17,007 bases of DNA from an uncultured Collinsella sp. (GTDB taxonomy: Bacteria > Actinomycetota > Coriobacteriia > Coriobacteriales > Coriobacteriaceae), in NCBI GenBank assembly GCA_958431945.1, contig CAUASQ010000021.1:1-17007 (forward strand), given 5' to 3'. Below are positions 7,016 to 13,705 of this stretch, one piece after another. The position numbers and the translations under genes are program-made. The notes below the pieces were generated by a model. That model was not told the DNA's origin, ran no database searches, and saw nothing but the letters and a program-made list of their open reading frames with translations. Numbering within the stretch: the first letter of the stretch is position 1; each line of letters opens with the position of its first letter.

Positions 7016-8056
7016 ATGTCTGAGCTCAACCCCGTCCGCATTGCCGTTATCGGCGCCGGCGCCATGGGCCGCAACCACATCCGCTTTGTCACCGAGGAGC
7101 CCGAGGCCGAGCTCGTCGCCATCGCCGACGCCTTTGAGGGCGCCCGCGCCACGGCCGAGGCCGCCGGCGTGCCGTTTTACACCGATCCCGCCCAGATGAT
7201 GGACGAGGTCAAGCCCGAGGCCGTCATTATCGCCACCCCCAACGACCTGCACCTGGGCGTTGCCCGCGAGGCCGTAAAGCGCAACATCGTTCCGCTGGTC
7301 GAAAAGCCGATCTCCAACGACCTGGAGGATGCCCAGGCTTTCGCTGCCGAGGCCGAGACCGCCGGCGTGCCCGTGCTCGTGGGCCAGCACCGTCGCCACA
7401 ACCCCTTCGTCAACAAGGCCAAGGAGATCATCGAGTCCGGCGAGCTGGGCAAGCTCACCGTGTCGAGCTTCCACTACATGATCTATAAGAACGACGAGTA
7501 TTTCGATGTCGAGTGGCGCCGCAAGAAGGGTGCCGGCCCGATCCTGGTCAACCTGGTGCACGACGTCGACCTGCTCCGCTACCTGCTGGGCGAGCCCGTT
7601 GCCGTCCAGGGTATGCAGTCCAGCGCCGCCCGCGGTTTTGAGACCGAGGACTCCGCCGTGGTCAACGTCCGTTTTGCCGATGGCGCGCTCGCGAGCATGA
7701 CCATCTCCGACGCCACCGCCAGCCCCTGGAACTGGGAGGCCACCGCTCGCGAGGATCCGCAGTACCGCCCCTTCGACGCCGACGCCTACTTTATCGGCGG
7801 CACTAAGGGCGCCCTGTCGCTGCCCCGCCTGCACCAGTTCTCCTACGACGGCGCCTCTAACTGGCACAAGCCGCTGCAGATGGAGATTCCGGCCGTCGAC
7901 CCGGCACTGCCGCACAAGATGCAGCTCAAGCACTTTGTGAAGGTTGTCCGCCGCGAGGTCAAGCCCGTCGTGACCCCCGCCGACAACGTTAAGACGCTCA
8001 CGCTTCTCAACGCTATCAAGGAGGCCGCCGAGACCGGCCAGCTCGTCGAGCTGTAA
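7016..8056 (+). CDS. Gfo/Idh/MocA-family oxidoreductase
   Basis: The 346-residue protein has an N-terminal Rossmann domain with GAGAMG at 13-18 and Asp38 at the end of the second strand, which favours NAD(H). The family motif EKP is at 96-98, with Lys97 the usual catalytic lysine, and a C-terminal alpha/beta substrate domain contains HD at 182-183 in VHDVDLLRYLLGE. The start ATG has a near-perfect AAGGAG 5 nt upstream. Family members oxidise or reduce sugars, inositols and sugar acids, or use transient oxidation in glycoside cleavage and epimerisation. Placed after an SDR and an MFS carrier, it may act on the keto product of the SDR (a two-dehydrogenase epimerisation) or on the same substrate at another carbon. 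This pairing is inferred from context only. Confidence 0.92.
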   Translation: MSELNPVRIAVIGAGAMGRNHIRFVTEEPEAELVAIADAFEGARATAEAAGVPFYTDPAQMMDEVKPEAVIIATPNDLHLGVAREAVKRNIVPLVEKPISNDLEDAQAFAAEAETAGVPVLVGQHRRHNPFVNKAKEIIESGELGKLTVSSFHYMIYKNDEYFDVEWRRKKGAGPILVNLVHDVDLLRYLLGEPVAVQGMQSSAARGFETEDSAVVNVRFADGALASMTISDATASPWNWEATAREDPQYRPFDADAYFIGGTKGALSLPRLHQFSYDGASNWHKPLQMEIPAVDPALPHKMQLKHFVKVVRREVKPVVTPADNVKTLTLLNAIKEAAETGQLVEL

Positions 8057-8223
8057 CGCCTTAAGAGCGGCCGCGGCAGAAACCCCATGCCGAGCCCTCG
8101 GTCCGCCACCAACAAGCCCCTCTTCTTTGCCTCGCGAGCAGCCTCCTACCCGCGGGGCATTTTGCTACCTTGCCGACGATTTTTCTGGGGCGGGGGCTAT
8201 TATGCACCTCGGCTTGATTCGTT

Positions 8224-8259
8224 CGTCCCAAAACAGTCTTTTGGGACGGGTGGTATCCT
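8224..8259 (+). promoter_or_regulatory. Perfect palindrome over a candidate tex promoter
   Basis: The arms CGTCCCAAAA (8224-8233) and TTTTGGGACG (8239-8248) are perfect 10-bp complements with a 5-nt spacer. Directly downstream is TGGTATCCT (8251-8259), an extended -10-like element that would start transcription near 8266, 38 nt before tex. The palindrome would cover the -35 region, as an operator does. A second candidate -10, TATTAT (8198-8203), lies upstream; from that start the palindrome would be a leader hairpin. The rest of 8057-8303 shows no gene. Confidence 0.5.
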
Positions 8260-8303
8260 TGGTAGCTCTGTGCTGCAAACGCACCTTAAACGCAAGGAGT
8301 CCC

Positions 8304-10451
8304 ATGGATCTTATCGCCCAGCTCGCCCGCGAGCTCAACCTTAAGGCCGCCAACGTCGAGGCGGCCGTCAAGCTCATCGACGAGGGCAACACCATTCCCT
8401 TTATCTCGCGCTACCGCAAGGAAGCAACGGGCGGCATGGACGATGTCGCTCTGCGCGCACTCGACGAGCGCCTGTCCTACCTGCGCAATCTTGAGCAGCG
8501 CAAGGAAGACGTCATTCTGCTCATCGACGCCCAGGGCAAACTCACGCCCGAGCTCGAGCAACAGATTCGCGAGGCCACGCAGCTCCAGCGCGTCGAGGAC
8601 CTCTACAAGCCCTACCGCAAAAAGCGCATGACCCGCGCGCAGAAGGCCCGCGAGGCCGGCCTGGAGCCGCTCGCCAACATGATCATCATGCAGGCCTCGG
8701 CCAAGGGCAGCGCACTCGACGCCGCCGCGGCATACGTCAATGAGGAGGCCAGCTTTAACACGCCCGAGAAGGCGCTCGCCGGTGCCGCCGACATCGTGGC
8801 CGAGACGGTAGCCGAGGACCCGGAGAACGTCGCCGACCTGCGCGCCTTTACGCAAAACACCGCCGACATCGTCGTCGAGGCCACCGACCCCGCCGAGAAG
8901 ACTCCCTACGAGCCCTACTACAACTTCGACGAGCCGCTGCGCCGTATACCCAACCACCGCGTGCTGGCTATCGACCGCGGTGAGCGCGAGGGCAAGCTCC
9001 GCGTGCGCGTGAACGTCGACGGCACTGCTGCCACGGCACGCCTCGGCAGCCGCTGGCCCCGTCGCCAGGGCGTGTTTGCGCCCGTCTTTGACGCCGCTAT
9101 CGCCGACGGCTACAAGCGCCTCATGGCCCCCTCGCTGGAGCGCGAGGCCCGCGCCAAACTCACTGTCCGTGCACAGACCGAGGCCATCAACGTCTTTGCC
9201 AAGAATCTCGAGGGCCTGCTCTCGGCACGCCCCGTCCGTGGCGCCCGCGTGCTCGCGCTCGACCCGGGCTACCGCACCGGCTGCAAGGTCGCCGTCATGG
9301 ACGAGACCGGCAAGCTACTCGACCACGGCGTGGTCTACCCCACCAAGCCGCGCCACGACGTCGCCGGCACCAAGCGCGAGCTCGCTCGCCTCGTCAAAAA
9401 GGACGGTGTCAACACCATCGTCATCGGCAACGGCACCGCCAGTCGCGAGACTGAGGAAGTCGTCTCGGAGTTCATTGCCGAGCAGGCGCCCGGGCTGCGA
9501 TACACCATCGTCAACGAGGCCGGCGCATCGGTGTACTCCGCCTCCGAACTCGCAAGCCAGGAGTATCCCGACCTGGATGTCACTGTGCGTGGCGCCATGA
9601 GCCTGGGCCGCCGCCTGCAAGACCCGCTGGCAGAGCTCGTCAAGATTCCGCCCCAGTCCATCGGCGTTGGCCAGTACCAGCACGACCTTGACCAGGCCGA
9701 GCTTTCGCGCACGTTGGGCCATGTGGTGGAAGACGTCGTCAACCGCGTGGGCGTCGACGTGAACACCGCGAGCGCAAGCCTGCTGGGATATGTATCGGGC
9801 ATCACGCCGAGCGTGGCCAAAAACATCGTGGCCTACCGCGAGGAAAACGGAGTCTTTACCGATCGCCGCCAGCTCAAGAAGGTCCCCAAGCTGGGACCCA
9901 AGGCATATCTCAACGCCGCGGGCTTCCTGCGCATCAGCGGCGGCAAGAACCCGCTCGACGCGACGAGCGTCCACCCCGAAAGCTACGAGGTGGCCACGGC
10001 CGTCCTGGAGCGCGCCGGCGTTGCCGCCAGCGAACTCAGCCGTGGCGGCGTACCCGATATCGAGCGCCGCCTGGGCAGCATCTCGGCGCTGGCAAGCGAC
10101 CTGGACTGCGGCACCCTCACGCTCATCGACATCGTTAACGAACTCAAAAAGCCCGGCCGCGACCCGCGCGACGACGCGCCCGAGGTAGTCTTTAGCCGCT
10201 CGGCGCTTTCCATCGACGACCTGGAGCCCGGCATGGAGCTCAAGGGCACAGTGCGCAACGTCGTCGACTTTGGTGCCTTCGTCGACGTGGGCGTGCACCA
10301 GGACGGCCTCGTGCACATCTCCAAGCTGGCCAACCACTTTGTCAAGCACCCGAGCGACGTCGTGCGCGTCGGCGACACGGTGAAGGTGTGGGTCGAAAAA
10401 GTCGATCGCGACCGCAAGAAGATCTCGCTCACCATGGTGCAGGGGAAGTAG
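8304..10451 (+). CDS. tex: Tex family RNA-binding transcription accessory protein
   Basis: The protein has 715 residues, within the usual 700-780 range. The N-terminal helical region has the family signature IPFISRYRKEATGG (31-44). A YqgF/RNase H-like domain begins at LALDPGYRTG (Asp320), tandem helix-hairpin-helix motifs span about 484-560 (VDVNTASASLL onward), and a C-terminal S1 RNA-binding domain spans about 640-713 (VRNVVDFGAFVDVG). The start at 8304 is chosen because AAGGAG lies 4 nt upstream and the protein begins as in other Tex proteins; the in-frame extension to 8127 is not family-like. Tex proteins bind nucleic acid and act on transcription complexes and RNA in the cytoplasm, but the exact reaction is not settled. 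The gene stands alone with its own terminator. Confidence 0.96.
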   Translation: MDLIAQLARELNLKAANVEAAVKLIDEGNTIPFISRYRKEATGGMDDVALRALDERLSYLRNLEQRKEDVILLIDAQGKLTPELEQQIREATQLQRVEDLYKPYRKKRMTRAQKAREAGLEPLANMIIMQASAKGSALDAAAAYVNEEASFNTPEKALAGAADIVAETVAEDPENVADLRAFTQNTADIVVEATDPAEKTPYEPYYNFDEPLRRIPNHRVLAIDRGEREGKLRVRVNVDGTAATARLGSRWPRRQGVFAPVFDAAIADGYKRLMAPSLEREARAKLTVRAQTEAINVFAKNLEGLLSARPVRGARVLALDPGYRTGCKVAVMDETGKLLDHGVVYPTKPRHDVAGTKRELARLVKKDGVNTIVIGNGTASRETEEVVSEFIAEQAPGLRYTIVNEAGASVYSASELASQEYPDLDVTVRGAMSLGRRLQDPLAELVKIPPQSIGVGQYQHDLDQAELSRTLGHVVEDVVNRVGVDVNTASASLLGYVSGITPSVAKNIVAYREENGVFTDRRQLKKVPKLGPKAYLNAAGFLRISGGKNPLDATSVHPESYEVATAVLERAGVAASELSRGGVPDIERRLGSISALASDLDCGTLTLIDIVNELKKPGRDPRDDAPEVVFSRSALSIDDLEPGMELKGTVRNVVDFGAFVDVGVHQDGLVHISKLANHFVKHPSDVVRVGDTVKVWVEKVDRDRKKISLTMVQGK

Positions 10452-10474
10452 CGCGCACAAAACATGCCACGAGC

Positions 10475-10519
10475 AGAGGGGCCCGAACGTCTCAACGAAC
10501 GTCCGGGCCCCTCTCTTTT
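10475..10519 (+). terminator. Rho-independent terminator of tex
   Basis: An 11-bp stem, AGAGGGGCCCG (10475-10485) with CGGGCCCCTCT (10504-10514), continues after one mismatch with four more pairs (ACGT) around an 8-nt loop. It is followed by CTTTT on the plus strand. It lies 24 nt after the tex stop codon. Confidence 0.88.
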
Positions 10520-10546
10520 GGAAATATAAATTAGAGGATTGTTAGA

Positions 10547-11323
10547 TTACAGATTAACCCACAAAGCGGGACGGACGGCGACGTTCGTGAGGCACACGCC
10601 TACGCCGAAGGAGGCCACGTAGCCGTCCGCATCGGCGAGAGCCGCACAGTACGAATAGACACCCGGCGAGCGAAGCCACCAGACGCACGCGCCGTCATCC
10701 TCCCTCTTAAAGGCGCCGTTGTTCACAGCCTGCTGAGTCGGCTTGCAGATACGGTCGCCGTCGGACATAAAGTACTTATTCGCTTCATCGACGGAAAGCA
10801 GCGTAGGAGCTCCACTGATCACTTTCATCTCATCGCCCGTAAAGGCCTGGGAAGCGAAATCAGTCTCGAGCCACTTTTTGAGGTCGGAGGAATTCCAGTC
10901 GTTGCCGTCGTCCTCGTCTTCATTGAACGCGCGGGTATCAAGGGCCTTTTGACTCACGACATAGGCGCGGTTGCCCTCGACCGCCAGGACGCGCCACTCG
11001 ATGGGCTCCTTGCCGTTTGAGGTGTCGCCGTCCTGTTCGTAGGAACCGAACTCAACCACGTCGCCCACTTGGCAGCCCTTAAAAGGGTTCTTGTTGAACG
11101 CGGGGACGACGACGAAGACGGCGATCAGCACGACGACGATGAAGCTGGCAGCGGCGCCGGCGATGAGGAGGGGCAGGGCGCTCTTGCCGCCGGGCGCGGC
11201 AGACGGCTGCACCCGGGCGACCCGCGGCGCGGGCATGCCGGCGTTCGCGGCAAGCGGCGTGCCGCACGCGCCGCAGAACTTGGCCTCATCGATGTTCTTG
11301 GTACCGCACTTGGGGCAGAACAT
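10547..11323 (-). CDS. Zinc-ribbon, single-TM protein with DUF6273 domain
   Basis: The protein has 258 residues. The N-terminal zinc ribbon has CxxC pairs at Cys3/Cys6 and Cys17/Cys20. A Pro/Ala-rich linker is followed by one transmembrane helix (about 49-74), then a domain of about 170 residues (87-258) opening with VGDVVEFGSYEQD and WRVLAVEGN, with WWLRSPG at 215-221 and ending VRPALWVNL. This matches the uncharacterised DUF6273 family. With a cytoplasmic zinc ribbon and no cleavable signal, the domain probably faces outside. The acidic stretch NEDEDDGNDW (134-143) precedes a helix. The start has GGGAG 4 nt upstream. Function is unknown; such proteins may be surface or stress-linked factors. 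Confidence 0.88.
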   Translation of the reverse strand: MFCPKCGTKNIDEAKFCGACGTPLAANAGMPAPRVARVQPSAAPGGKSALPLLIAGAAASFIVVVLIAVFVVVPAFNKNPFKGCQVGDVVEFGSYEQDGDTSNGKEPIEWRVLAVEGNRAYVVSQKALDTRAFNEDEDDGNDWNSSDLKKWLETDFASQAFTGDEMKVISGAPTLLSVDEANKYFMSDGDRICKPTQQAVNNGAFKREDDGACVWWLRSPGVYSYCAALADADGYVASFGVGVCLTNVAVRPALWVNL

Positions 11324-11534
11324 GGGGTTCTCCCTTCCTCAATCTTCTTCCACACCCACAAGACTAGATCGCGGCAGTACAAACTTGTTGCGCAACATGT
11401 GCCGAAGGCGAAGATATCCGTCTGAGCGTCGCTCCGCTTGCGTTGCGCCCCCTTCCCGTCGACAACAAAAGGCGCCGCCCCATCAAAGAAACAGCACCAA
11501 CCTGGGCTCGTGCGGTGCGAGTAAACCACCTAAA
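11324..11534. other. Non-coding stretch, left part of the 580-bp intergenic region
   Basis: No convincing gene is seen here; the open frames are shadows without ribosome binding sites or recognisable products. A 10-bp palindrome GTTGCGCAAC (11387-11396) lies about 65 bp upstream of the DUF6273 gene and recurs in part as GTTGCGC at 11442-11448. It could belong to the control region of that gene. Confidence 0.4.
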
Positions 11535-11748
11535 GCAAGGGTCCCCCCTCTCGCGACGTGCAAAATCGCGAGTATTCTGCAAATTCCGCCGTTCCGGATG
11601 CCCCTCAGAGGCGAAAAAGCAAAAACAGCCCCCGTTTTAGCGTCGTCAGAGCCAAAACGGGGCTGTTCCGTGCTTTATCTAGCTGGTAAAAGCCTTTACC
11701 TTGCTGAATACTCTCAATTTTGCACGTCGCAGGCGGGGGCACCTTTGT
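11535..11748. repeat. Composite inverted-repeat element (long terminal arms)
   Basis: The 30-nt segment 11553-11582 (from GCGACGTGCAAAAT) and the reverse complement of 11701-11730 match at 27 of 30 positions. The similarity continues outward more weakly, to roughly 39 of 48 over 11535-11582 and 11701-11748. The left arm itself contains CTCGCG/CGCGAG (11550-11555, 11567-11572). The arms enclose about 120 bp with an inner terminator-like hairpin and no gene. The design resembles a small non-autonomous mobile element or a structured intergenic repeat; no target duplication is obvious directly at its ends. Confidence 0.6.
11612..11667 (-). terminator. Minus-strand intrinsic terminator nested in the repeat element
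   Basis: Arms 11624-11638 and 11654-11667 pair over 14 positions with one extra C bulged (AACAGCCCC-GTTTT type). On the minus strand the stem is followed by TTTGCTTTTT, a good U-run. It could end transcripts coming leftward from the aldolase gene, about 240 nt away. Confidence 0.65.
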
Positions 11749-11750
11749 CC

Positions 11751-11774
11751 ACGGCAAGATATGGAAGCCAATCG
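11751..11774 (-). repeat. Partial copy of the 3' end of the downstream aldolase gene
   Basis: This 24-nt segment matches 11907-11930, the last codons of the aldolase gene, at 21 of 24 positions in the same orientation, including the exact 12-mer GATATGGAAGCC. Translated on the minus strand it also gives GFHILP but continues into Trp instead of a stop. It looks like a remnant of a duplication or a site-duplication flanking the hairpin DNA between the two copies. Confidence 0.5.
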
Positions 11775-11782
11775 CCAACCTA

Positions 11783-11873
11783 CCGACAAGCTCGTGTCGG
11801 CAGCCCCGGCCTTTCCTTTGCCTAGCGCGACCCTCGCGAAGCGCGTGAGCGATAGGGAAAGGAAAGACCGGGG
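11783..11873. repeat. Hairpin pair downstream of the aldolase gene
   Basis: CCGACA/TGTCGG (11783-11788 and 11795-11800) forms a small hairpin. Beside it, 11804-11824 and 11853-11873 pair at 19 of 21 positions, and the pairing continues inward (CGC/GCG) toward a GC-rich loop containing further self-complementary CGCG runs. No T-run follows on either strand. This may be a REP-like palindrome or a barrier to exonucleases at the end of the aldolase mRNA. Confidence 0.6.
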
Positions 11874-11904
11874 CGAACAACCCTCGGCGTAGCCAGTGTT
11901 CGCG

Positions 11905-12609
11905 TTACGGCAGGATATGGAAGCCGAGCGAGGCGATATCCTTGGCAAAGCCGCGCACGGTGTCGAGCGAAACCTCGTACGGGTCACGGCCGATGTTCTT
12001 GCGCTTGGCCAGGATGCTGTTAGGCACCGTGATGATCTGACAACCGCAGGCTTCGGCCTGGTAGATGTTGATGAGCTCGCGCGTGGACGCCCACAGGACC
12101 TCGCAGTTGGGCTTGGCGGCGGCCTTCTTGACCGACTCCGTCACAAACGGAATGGGGTCAACGCCGGTGTCGGCGATACGGCCGGCAAAGAGCGAGATGA
12201 TGGACGGCGTCTCGGCATCAACGGCCTCGACCATCTCGTCGACCTGCTCGGGCGTAAAGATGGTGGTGACGTTGACCTTGATGCCATCGGCCGAAAGCTT
12301 GCGGACCAGCTCAGCGGTGGACTCGCCCTTGGTGGTCACGCACGGAATTTTGACGTAGACGTTCTCGGCCCAGGTAGCGATCTCGCGGGCCTCGACCTCC
12401 ATGGTCTTGACGTCGTCGGCAAAGACCTCAAACGAGACGGACACATCGGTGATGTGAGCCAGGACCTCTTTGGCAAACGCGCGGTAATCCATCACGCCGC
12501 CCTTCTTCATAAGGGACGGGTTGGTCGTGAAACCCTGAACGTTGCCGTTCTCGTACATGTCGAGCATGCCCTCGAGGTTTGCACCGTCAGCGAACACCTT
12601 GATTGCCAT
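11905..12609 (-). CDS. Transaldolase / fructose-6-phosphate aldolase family protein
   Basis: The protein has 234 residues and a single (beta/alpha)8 barrel. Asp8 lies in the opening VFADGAN, the family motif GFTTNPSL is at 26-33, and the Schiff-base lysine is Lys87 in NVYVKIP. Its length and the phrases NGNVQGFTTNPSLMKK and MDYRAFAKEVL resemble the short transaldolase group seen in staphylococci rather than the 316-residue TalB type. The predicted role is transfer or cleavage of a dihydroxyacetone unit between sugar phosphates in the non-oxidative pentose phosphate pathway. Aldolase versus transaldolase activity cannot be told by eye. The ATG at 12609 is chosen with AAAGGA 9 nt upstream; the GTG at 12633 lacks such a site. 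The HAD phosphatase gene lies 193 bp upstream on the same strand. Confidence 0.9.
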   Translation of the reverse strand: MAIKVFADGANLEGMLDMYENGNVQGFTTNPSLMKKGGVMDYRAFAKEVLAHITDVSVSFEVFADDVKTMEVEAREIATWAENVYVKIPCVTTKGESTAELVRKLSADGIKVNVTTIFTPEQVDEMVEAVDAETPSIISLFAGRIADTGVDPIPFVTESVKKAAAKPNCEVLWASTRELINIYQAEACGCQIITVPNSILAKRKNIGRDPYEVSLDTVRGFAKDIASLGFHILP

Positions 12610-12714
12610 CTGCCTGATTCCTTTCGTCTGCACGCGGGCGTTGAACTGCCAAACACTTTACCTACGTTTATCAAGGCGTGAGCTGCGGGTTTTTATCTTC
12701 TCGGCGAACGGTAT

Positions 12715-12730
12715 AAACACCTCAGTGTTT
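12715..12730. repeat. Short AT-rich palindrome upstream of the aldolase gene
   Basis: AAACAC (12715-12720) and GTGTTT (12725-12730) form a perfect 6-bp inverted repeat with a 4-nt spacer, in the most AT-rich part of the 193-bp gap between the HAD and aldolase genes. It may be an operator or the weak end of the HAD transcript. I could not identify a convincing -35/-10 pair here. Confidence 0.3.
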
Positions 12731-12802
12731 GGATTGATAAATCGATTGAGCATGCAAAAGCAAAGAGTCGCAGTTTGAGCAAACGTCAGAACGCGAGATT
12801 CA

Positions 12803-13630
12803 TTAGATGAGGCCGAAATGCTGCATCGCTGTGACGGTGCCGTCGTGCGCGACATCGTCGGTCACGTAGTCGGCGAGCGCCTTGACCTCGGGCATGGCGT
12901 TGCCCATGGCGACAGCCGTCTCGACGGCAGCGAGCATGCCCAGGTCGTTGCCCGAATCGCCAAAGCCAAAGGTGCGCGCATTTCCCTCGCGGCCCAGATA
13001 CGTCAGCGCTCGCGCCACGCCCACGCCCTTGTTGATGCCCTTGGGGCTCAGCTCGCGATTCTGGCCACCGGTGTTGCAGGCCTCAAAATAGTGCTCGATA
13101 AAGCCGTCATCGTTGGCTACGCGAGCCAAACTGGGCACATTGAGGCATACCTTGCCCACGCGCAGACTGCCGTCGACGCGCATTTCCTCGGCGCTGTGCA
13201 CCACAGAAGTGCCGATCAGAGACGACTGCTCAACACCCGCGGGTTCCAGGGCAAAAGTAGCCACGTTGGTCTCGAAAAAGGCCTCAATCCCTGCCGCGGC
13301 CATACGGCGTGCAAGCTCCTCGATAACGTCCTCGTCAAAGCAGTCCTCGTGCACCACGCGGCCCTCGACCTCGAGCGTCGCTCCCGCCATGGCAACGACA
13401 CCCGCAGGCTCCAAAGCACGCAGGCCATCGGCAATCAGCCACAAGGGGCGACCCGTGCAGATAAATGCCTGGTGCCCCGCATCGCGCAGGCGGCAAAATG
13501 CATCGACAACAGTCTTCGACGGATGGACTGCATTGAAGTCCTTATCGGTCATATCGTCGGGATCGAACGACGTCAGCGTGCCGTCCACGTCAAAAAAGAG
13601 CACAGCGGATTCGGGGCACGCATCAATCAT
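12803..13630 (-). CDS. Cof-type HAD-IIB family hydrolase (sugar-phosphate phosphatase-like)
   Basis: The protein has 275 residues, usual for the Cof group. HAD motif I DVDGT is at 14-18 with nucleophile Asp14 and acid/base Asp16; motif II is Thr59 in CTGR; motif III Lys197 in SPKG; motif IV GDSGND at 224-229. The cap domain inserted between motifs II and III is of the C2 type. Such enzymes hydrolyse small phosphorylated sugars or cofactors in the cytoplasm; the substrate is not predictable. The ATG at 13630 is chosen because AAAGGA lies a few nt upstream; an in-frame extension to 13666 lacks a site. The gene is divergent from rlmKL with a 75-bp shared control region and is followed on the same strand by the aldolase gene, suggesting sugar-phosphate metabolism. 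Confidence 0.92.
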   Translation of the reverse strand: MIDACPESAVLFFDVDGTLTSFDPDDMTDKDFNAVHPSKTVVDAFCRLRDAGHQAFICTGRPLWLIADGLRALEPAGVVAMAGATLEVEGRVVHEDCFDEDVIEELARRMAAAGIEAFFETNVATFALEPAGVEQSSLIGTSVVHSAEEMRVDGSLRVGKVCLNVPSLARVANDDGFIEHYFEACNTGGQNRELSPKGINKGVGVARALTYLGREGNARTFGFGDSGNDLGMLAAVETAVAMGNAMPEVKALADYVTDDVAHDGTVTAMQHFGLI

Positions 13631-13668
13631 ATGGGTTCCTTTCGAGGATAAGGGCAAACGAAGCATCC

Positions 13669-13678
13669 ATCATATAAT
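13669..13678. promoter_or_regulatory. Overlapping divergent -10 elements
   Basis: On the plus strand TATAAT (13673-13678) is a perfect -10 element for rlmKL, with a start near 13685 and a leader of about 20 nt; its -35 is poor. On the minus strand the overlapping TATGAT (13669-13674) is a five-of-six -10 for the HAD gene. If both are used, the two promoters exclude each other. Confidence 0.5.
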
Positions 13679-13705
13679 GGAGCGACGCAACCAGAGAGGT
13701 CACCC

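Noticed and set aside
8127..8303. Longer N terminus for Tex
   Set aside because: The extra 59 residues do not resemble Tex, cover a palindrome and promoter-like sequence, and lack a ribosome binding site, while ATG 8304 has AAGGAG.
10547..11323. DUF6273 protein as the target of a diversity-generating retroelement
   Set aside because: The WLRSPG/VRPALW end recalls lectin-like variable proteins, but no reverse transcriptase or template repeat is in the window.
11091..11825. 244-residue plus-strand open frame across the repeat cluster
   Set aside because: It runs through inverted repeats and antisense to the DUF6273 gene, with no ribosome binding site and no recognisable product.
11535..11873. 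Repeat cluster as a CRISPR array
   Set aside because: The repeats are inverted and differ in size, without regular spacers or adjacent cas genes.
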